Shown here piece after piece: positions 6,278-10,346 of a DNA stretch of 10,346 nt. Within the stretch, counting starts at the first letter, position 1. Every line of letters starts with the position of its first letter. The DNA is from a bacterium (GTDB taxonomy: Bacteria > UBA9089 > CG2-30-40-21), in contig JAHIZN010000361.1 in assembly GCA_018814245.1 (NCBI GenBank), positions 1 through 10,346 on the forward strand. The letters run 5' to 3'. The notes under the pieces are model-generated. The model was not told the DNA's origin. It saw nothing but the letters and a program-made list of their open reading frames with translations, and ran no database searches. Position numbers and translations under genes: made by a program.

Positions 6278-6309
6278 ATTATAATACCATCTACCTAAAC
6301 CCTTGTCAT
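6278..6309 (-). promoter_or_regulatory. Degenerate third copy of the micropeptide promoter, overlapping the batD 3' end
   Basis: On the minus strand ATGACA (6304-6309) and TATAAT (6278-6283) are 20 bases apart, longer than optimal. The -10 and its downstream flank, TATAATAAAATTG.TCG, match the promoter at 5440-5468 almost exactly. The -35 lies inside batD's last codons. It may once have driven the 36-residue gene directly. Present activity is uncertain because of the long spacer. Confidence 0.4.
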
Positions 6310-8067
6310 TATCAACCCCTGTGCAATCTTTATAATCTCATCCACTTTCCCTTTGTCCAGAGAGCTTGGCGTAAATCTTATAAAATCACACTCGAGTATA
6401 AAGTTATCTATTCCCTGCATAACATCAGGTGCAATGCCCTGCTGCGTGAGGATGTCTTTTAACTGGTCATGGGTTATCCCTGTGGATGTAAAATTGTACC
6501 TATCACCCAGATAATGTACCACTGCATCAAAAACCATGGCTACAGATTCCTTTAATCTGCCGTCTTTAAGCAATGCCTTTGCCTTGTTCAGTCCACCCCT
6601 TGCCTTTTTCATTGCCAGCCCTTGCCTCATCTTTATCGGATCTGAATGAAGATATTTACGATACTTGCTTATAGCCCACTTGATCAAAAAACCAATAATT
6701 CCGAGCAAAATAATGATTAAAATAGCCATAAGAAGCTTGAGAATTATCCCTTTATCAATCCTGACCACTGGCTTTTCAGATGATTGTGTGCCTTTTTCTG
6801 TTTTTTCCTCAGGCAAGGGGATATTGGACGATAGTACCTTTATCTTAGAAGGCTTGGATGATAGCTCGATATATTTGCCGATGGACGGGTCAAAGTATGC
6901 AAGATTAGCCGGCCCCACATTGCCGCTCCCCTCCCTGACTGGCATGATAACATACTCAAAGGTTTTACTGCCAGAAACAGAATCAAATCCCTTGATAATA
7001 TTATTTGTTGCATTACATGAAAGTTTTTTGAAATTATCATCGAGCCTGATTAAGGGTTCAGGGATGGTGTTAATGTTCCCATCACCTTTAATCTTAACCT
7101 TTAGGGTAAATGGCTTCCCCCGCTCTATCTCCTTTTTATCAACTGTGGCAGATATGGTAAATCTCCCAACAGCTGGGGTTTTATATCTCTCGTGTTCCGG
7201 CAATGGCAATACCTTAATCTTTATGGGCTTTGTTGTTATTGTTATTGGGGCAGAGAATGGGTCAAGTCTGGCTATAACTGTTGCCGGCGAAATAGTCAAT
7301 TCTCCCGACTGAGTGGGAAACAACGCTGTTTTTAGTCTTTGAGTCAGATACCTGACGACTTTAATAGTCTCATACTTTTCATCTTTGCTTGACGGCAATT
7401 CCATGGACCAGAATCCTATGGTGGACGGTGGTGTGTAGCCAGGAGACTCCATCAGGTTCACCCGACGATAAAAGGTAAAGGTAAGAATAACCATTTGATT
7501 AACATAACAGGTGTATCTGGAAAGGGTTGTTGCAGCAAGTATTGGGTCAGTGATCGATTCTGCAGAATGCGGACTATTCCTTGCTTCACCAAAGGAATCC
7601 TTAAGCTCATCCCAAATGCCAGATGGGCTGACTGCCCATCTGCTATGCCTCGATGATGATTGTTTTGGCTCACCTGTTGGTTTTGTGATTGTGATAGATA
7701 TTGGCTGACTTTTGTATGTATTCTTGCCAATAGTTACACTCGCCTCTCCGATGTCTGCTGCCCCTTCCTTTACTGGCTGCAGGATATAGGTGTACAAACA
7801 TGCTGTACTTACCTGACCGTTGATGATGGAAATATTAGATGACTGAGACCTTGAGACAACCTTTAAGTCTGAAAAGCCCGGTGCCTTTGGCACAGAGGCA
7901 TTGTTTATCCCTTGTCCGGAGATGGTTATGGTATATTGAACCACATCATCAAGAGCCGCTGTGTTTTTGTCAACAGAGGCATTGATGGACACCTGTCCGG
8001 CAAAGCACACACTGCTGGTTAATATCCAAAAGATTGCGAACAAAAAATGCCTACCAGTCAAACCCAT
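6295..8067 (-). CDS. batD: BatD: Ig-like membrane protein of the Bat (aerotolerance-type) operon
   Basis: BatD-family protein of 590 residues, the usual family size. A signal peptide (MGLTGRHFLFAIFWILTSSV, cleavage likely after CFA at 23) leads into a periplasmic region of Ig-like domains starting QVSINASVDKN, a typical BatD N-terminus. A second copy of this fold starts near GRFTISATVDKKEIERGKPF. One membrane helix lies at about residues 441-463 (LLMAILIIILLGIIGFLIKW), followed by a 120-residue helical cytoplasmic tail. I chose the ATG at 8067 because the signal peptide begins there, GGGGAGGGG lies just upstream, and it overlaps batC by 17 bases. An upstream ATG at 8145 would add a non-hydrophobic 26-residue extension lying within batC. 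The bat genes were linked to aerotolerance in Bacteroides and are generally thought to form an envelope complex with MoxR ATPase; the biochemical role is unsettled. Confidence 0.9.
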   Translation of the reverse strand: MGLTGRHFLFAIFWILTSSVCFAGQVSINASVDKNTAALDDVVQYTITISGQGINNASVPKAPGFSDLKVVSRSQSSNISIINGQVSTACLYTYILQPVKEGAADIGEASVTIGKNTYKSQPISITITKPTGEPKQSSSRHSRWAVSPSGIWDELKDSFGEARNSPHSAESITDPILAATTLSRYTCYVNQMVILTFTFYRRVNLMESPGYTPPSTIGFWSMELPSSKDEKYETIKVVRYLTQRLKTALFPTQSGELTISPATVIARLDPFSAPITITTKPIKIKVLPLPEHERYKTPAVGRFTISATVDKKEIERGKPFTLKVKIKGDGNINTIPEPLIRLDDNFKKLSCNATNNIIKGFDSVSGSKTFEYVIMPVREGSGNVGPANLAYFDPSIGKYIELSSKPSKIKVLSSNIPLPEEKTEKGTQSSEKPVVRIDKGIILKLLMAILIIILLGIIGFLIKWAISKYRKYLHSDPIKMRQGLAMKKARGGLNKAKALLKDGRLKESVAMVFDAVVHYLGDRYNFTSTGITHDQLKDILTQQGIAPDVMQGIDNFILECDFIRFTPSSLDKGKVDEIIKIAQGLIMTRV

Positions 8068-8659
8068 TCCCCATTCCCCTCCCCTCAATTTTTTTCCCCC
8101 TGTGCCCTTCATCTGTGGCAATCGATTGAAGTATTCTCTCTGCATCTTCCCTGCTCATTCCTTTCCCTTTATTGGTGTCCTGTTTCTTTTGCTGCTGTTG
8201 TTTATTCTGCTGATTTTGCTTCTGACTTTTTGGCGGCATCTTCAACATCTTTTTTGCCAATGACAGATTGTATTTTGTATCCTTATCCTCAGGGGCTATC
8301 TTGAGTGCCTGCTCATAAGAGCTGACCGCAGATTTATAATTCCCCTGCCTGAATTGCGCATTGCCCTGATTATAATACACCTTTTCCTTGAATTTTTCAT
8401 TCTTTGTCTGTATTAAAGCATTAAATACCCTCTCACTCATCATGAATTTCCCCTGTTTGTACAAGGCATTGCCCAGATTATATGCTGCCATCTCCTTTCT
8501 TGATGCTGCCTTTGAATATAATTCCTCTGCCTGATTAAACTTAGACTTACAATAGAATCGGTTCCCCTTGGTGATGTCGCTCTCAAAGGGCAGACAGAAT
8601 GCCTGGCCTACCAGCAATATCATAAAAAATCCTGCAACCCATATCTTGTGATTATTCAT
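8051..8659 (-). CDS. batC: BatC: secreted TPR protein of the Bat operon
   Basis: The product has 202 residues. A signal peptide (about 1-22, WVAGFFMILLVGQAF) is followed by three TPR-like repeats (about 28-57, 58-91 and 95-128), with YNLGNALYKQGKF and YYNQGNAQFRQGNYKSAV as clear TPR helices. Then come a glutamine- and lysine-rich linker (144-165) and the short conserved 'MSREDAERILQSI' tail seen in BatC/BatE proteins. TPRs bind protein partners, so it probably scaffolds BatA, BatB and BatD at the periplasmic side. I chose the ATG at 8659, with GAGGAG upstream, rather than the ATG at 8686, because the signal peptide starts there. Its ATGAATAA overlaps the batB stop, suggesting translational coupling. 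Confidence 0.9.
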   Translation of the reverse strand: MNNHKIWVAGFFMILLVGQAFCLPFESDITKGNRFYCKSKFNQAEELYSKAASRKEMAAYNLGNALYKQGKFMMSERVFNALIQTKNEKFKEKVYYNQGNAQFRQGNYKSAVSSYEQALKIAPEDKDTKYNLSLAKKMLKMPPKSQKQNQQNKQQQQKKQDTNKGKGMSREDAERILQSIATDEGHRGKKIEGRGMGNGFDW

Positions 8660-9650
8660 TCCCTTTTCTCCTCGTTGATAACACAAATTCCGCCATAAGG
8701 CAAATAATACTCAAGGCAATAAATATCTGAAAACGCTCCTTATGTTCAGTGGAAAAGGAGTTCTTTATCCCTTGTTTCGGCAGAGTGGCTATTGCCGCCA
8801 TAAGCTCTGGAAGTGTTGTCCCCTTATCCCTGACAAAGAATGCCTTGCCACCGGTAGTGTGGGCAATCTCTGTCAGCAATGCCTCATTAAGCCGGCTAAT
8901 AACAATCTCGCCATTTTTATCTCGTTTAACCCCTATCTCACGACCATTGCTGTCTATTTCTGGCACAGTTTCTCCAATGGCACTGCCAATCCCTATCGGA
9001 TAAATTCGGATGCCCTTGCCCTTTGCCCTTTTTGCCTCTTCCATTGCCTTATGAGCAAGGTCATCACCATCGGTTATCAATATTATCGCCTTACTGTTTG
9101 TTGAATTTCCAAAGACATGAGCAGCCGTCTGTATTGCACCTCCAATATCTGTGCCAGGCACAGGTATCAAATCCCATCTTATGGAGTCAAGAAATAGCTT
9201 AACCGCTCCGATATCCGTAGTCATTGGGCATTCAATAAAACTTGTTCCGGCAAAGGCAACTAATGCCAGACGATTTCCTGACAACTGGTCAATTAAAAGA
9301 TTAAGGGAATTCTTAGCATTCTCAAGTCGGTTTGGTTTTATATCCTTTGAAAGCATACTCTTGCTGACATCTATGGCAAAAACAACATCCATACCCGGCA
9401 ACGATAATGTCTTGTCTCCTTTTCCCCACTGTGGTTGTGCCATGGCTATTATCAAAAAAAACATTCCGGCATAGAAAAGTATTTTTTTGATATAATATCG
9501 CCTCTCATCGTAATGGATGAGCATAACAGGGAACAATTCTTTCTTGAATAAAGGCACAAAAAGCCTTTTCCCGCCGGTCAGATAGTCATAGACTGCAATT
9601 CCAACAAGAACAAGCAGCCATAATAGATGCTTTGGATTGAAAAATATCAT
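8652..9650 (-). CDS. batB: BatB: membrane-anchored von Willebrand factor A protein
   Basis: The product has 332 residues, as is usual for BatA/BatB. Two N-terminal membrane segments (about 8-24 and 56-72) precede a VWA domain from about residue 88 to 290, and a C-terminal helix (about 307-324) anchors the other end. The metal-ion-dependent adhesion site is complete: DVSKS at 94-98, Thr in PGTDIG at about 167 and Asp in ITDGDD at about 194. The AQPQWG motif before the VWA domain is typical of the family. Such domains bind protein ligands through a divalent metal, and in Bat/MoxR systems they probably assemble a complex on the outer face of the inner membrane. The ATG at 9650 follows AAGGAAG. 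It lies 137 bases after batA, a gap filled by palindromic repeats, and overlaps batC by 8 bases. Confidence 0.93.
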   Translation of the reverse strand: MIFFNPKHLLWLLVLVGIAVYDYLTGGKRLFVPLFKKELFPVMLIHYDERRYYIKKILFYAGMFFLIIAMAQPQWGKGDKTLSLPGMDVVFAIDVSKSMLSKDIKPNRLENAKNSLNLLIDQLSGNRLALVAFAGTSFIECPMTTDIGAVKLFLDSIRWDLIPVPGTDIGGAIQTAAHVFGNSTNSKAIILITDGDDLAHKAMEEAKRAKGKGIRIYPIGIGSAIGETVPEIDSNGREIGVKRDKNGEIVISRLNEALLTEIAHTTGGKAFFVRDKGTTLPELMAAIATLPKQGIKNSFSTEHKERFQIFIALSIICLMAEFVLSTRRKGNE

Positions 9651-9666
9651 TTCTTCTTCCTTCTGT

Positions 9667-9794
9667 GCTTATCAGGGCAGACACATAGGTCTGCCCCTAC
9701 CATGCTTATCAGGGCAGACACATAGGTCTGCCCCTACCATGCAGACACATAGGTCTGCCCCTACCATGCAGACATATAGGTTTGCCCCTACCAA
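9667..9794. repeat. Four-unit tandem palindromic repeat between batA and batB
   Basis: Two identical 37-base units (9667-9703 and 9704-9740, starting GCTTATCAGGGCAGACACAT) are followed by two shorter 27-base units (9741-9767 exact, 9768-9794 with about three changes). Each contains an inverted repeat, most complete in the 37-base units: GGGCAGAC, a short loop, GTCTGCCC. The array fills the intergenic gap and reaches into batA, whose TAG stop (9788-9790) is part of the last unit's TTGGTAGGGG. In the operon mRNA it would form several adjacent hairpins, which could stabilise the upstream message or dampen expression downstream. 'GGTAGGGGCAGACC' elements are a widespread class of dispersed bacterial repeats. 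Confidence 0.92.
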
Positions 9795-10346
9795 GTACCT
9801 ACGGCTCTCAAATAAAACCTTACAACCAGAAATTCGGCCATCAGCAGAATAAAAGCTGAAAACGCAAATATCATATATCGTTCGTCAAATACAAAGGGCG
9901 TTTTTGATTCAAATCTTGTCTTTTCCAGTTGGTCTATTCTTTGCATAACCTTTGCAAACCTATCAGCATTTGAGGCTGTAAAATAATTCCCATCTGTTAT
10001 CTCTGCTATTTTCTTTAGCCCCTCTGTATTCATCTTTGTCAGGAGTATATTCCCGTTTGCATCCCTTGCATAACCCTTTCGACCAAATGGGTCAATTATC
10101 GTGATAGGGGCTCCATTCGGGTTGCCTATTCCTATGGCGTAGATGTGAATGTTATATGTTGCCGCAAGCCTTGCCGCTGTTTCTGGGTCTATTGCCCCAG
10201 CATTGTTATCCCCATCGGTCATGAGAAGGATAAGCCTTGTCTTTGCCTGAGAATCCTTTAACCGCTTTACCCCATTTGCAATTGCCATGCCAATGGCTGT
10301 CCCATCCTCTGCCATGCCAATCCTTACATCCCCAAGAAACCCAAGC
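9788..10346 (-). CDS. batA: BatA: von Willebrand factor A protein (3' part, start beyond window)
   Basis: The visible 185 residues are the C-terminal half of a BatA-type protein. The frame is open past the right edge, starting LGFLGDVRIGMAEDGTAIGM, where EDGTAIG carries the metal-site Thr; the later LLMTDGDNN carries the metal-site Asp. The DxSxS part of the site lies outside the window. A segment IDPFGRKGYARDANGNILLT, then EGLKKIAEITDGNYFTASN, matches BatA rather than BatB. One membrane helix (YMIFAFSAFILLMAEFLVV) closes the protein. Its last codons and stop (GTW, TAG) run into a palindromic repeat, so the original C-terminus may have been replaced by a few residues. The usual order moxR, DUF58 gene, batA predicts those genes just to the right. 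Confidence 0.92.
   Translation of the reverse strand, partial: LGFLGDVRIGMAEDGTAIGMAIANGVKRLKDSQAKTRLILLMTDGDNNAGAIDPETAARLAATYNIHIYAIGIGNPNGAPITIIDPFGRKGYARDANGNILLTKMNTEGLKKIAEITDGNYFTASNADRFAKVMQRIDQLEKTRFESKTPFVFDERYMIFAFSAFILLMAEFLVVRFYLRAVGTW

Noticed and set aside
6665..9474. Open frames on the plus strand and alternative minus frames inside the bat genes (for example 6665-7312, 7961-8263 and 9151-9474)
   Set aside because: They lie wholly within well-recognised batB, batC and batD coding sequence and show no domain or initiation signal.
9637..9852. Plus-strand repetitive frame across the batA-batB gap
   Set aside because: It arises from the tandem palindromic repeat; its internal repeats are the DNA repeat translated, and it overlaps batA.

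Overview
All genes that can be supported lie on the minus strand, so the window reads biologically from right to left. It looks like a chromosomal segment of an AT-rich, Gram-negative-type, probably uncultivated bacterium. The reasons are a Bat (aerotolerance-type) operon, a giant secreted beta-helix/Ig-like protein with choice-of-anchor Q-type motifs, a DUF5618-like gene, and intergenic DNA crowded with small palindromic repeats. This mix is common in metagenome-derived candidate phyla such as Omnitrophota or Desantisbacteria, but the phylum is a guess.

Right part (10346 to 6295): the 3' half of batA, then batB, batC and batD. batB/batC and batC/batD overlap by a few bases, which suggests translational coupling. 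BatA and BatB are membrane-anchored von Willebrand A proteins, BatC is a secreted TPR protein and BatD is a large Ig-like membrane protein; together they probably form one envelope complex. A four-unit palindromic repeat array fills the batA-batB gap and supplies the batA stop codon.

Middle part (6310 to 4349): a repeat-rich stretch with four very small genes for predicted membrane peptides (36, 22, 64 and 35 residues) and a 125-residue DUF5618-like helical protein. One promoter here matches the sigma-70 consensus perfectly (TTGACA, 17-base spacer, TATAAT, with an extended -10). A related copy precedes the DUF5618 gene and a degenerate third copy covers the batD 3' end. A clear intrinsic terminator closes the section. 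Between the genes lie several families of inverted repeats, a perfect 13-bp hairpin and a GTAT microsatellite.

Left part (4191 to 1): one giant gene that runs off the left edge. It has a strong Shine-Dalgarno site and a signal peptide, then two right-handed beta-helix modules that each end in a D.DG.PR...DIGAYEYQG motif, then three Ig-like repeats of about 95 residues, a BIG1-like domain and at least three more Ig-like domains. The reading frame is open for about 3.8 kb up to the edge. Its 5' end carries two lesions: a -1 frame change at a T5 run just after the signal peptide, and an in-frame TGA exactly where neighbouring helix turns have a cysteine. As it stands the gene is either a recent pseudogene, an assembly error, or (less likely) recoded.

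I saw no tRNA, rRNA, CRISPR array, transposase or riboswitch.
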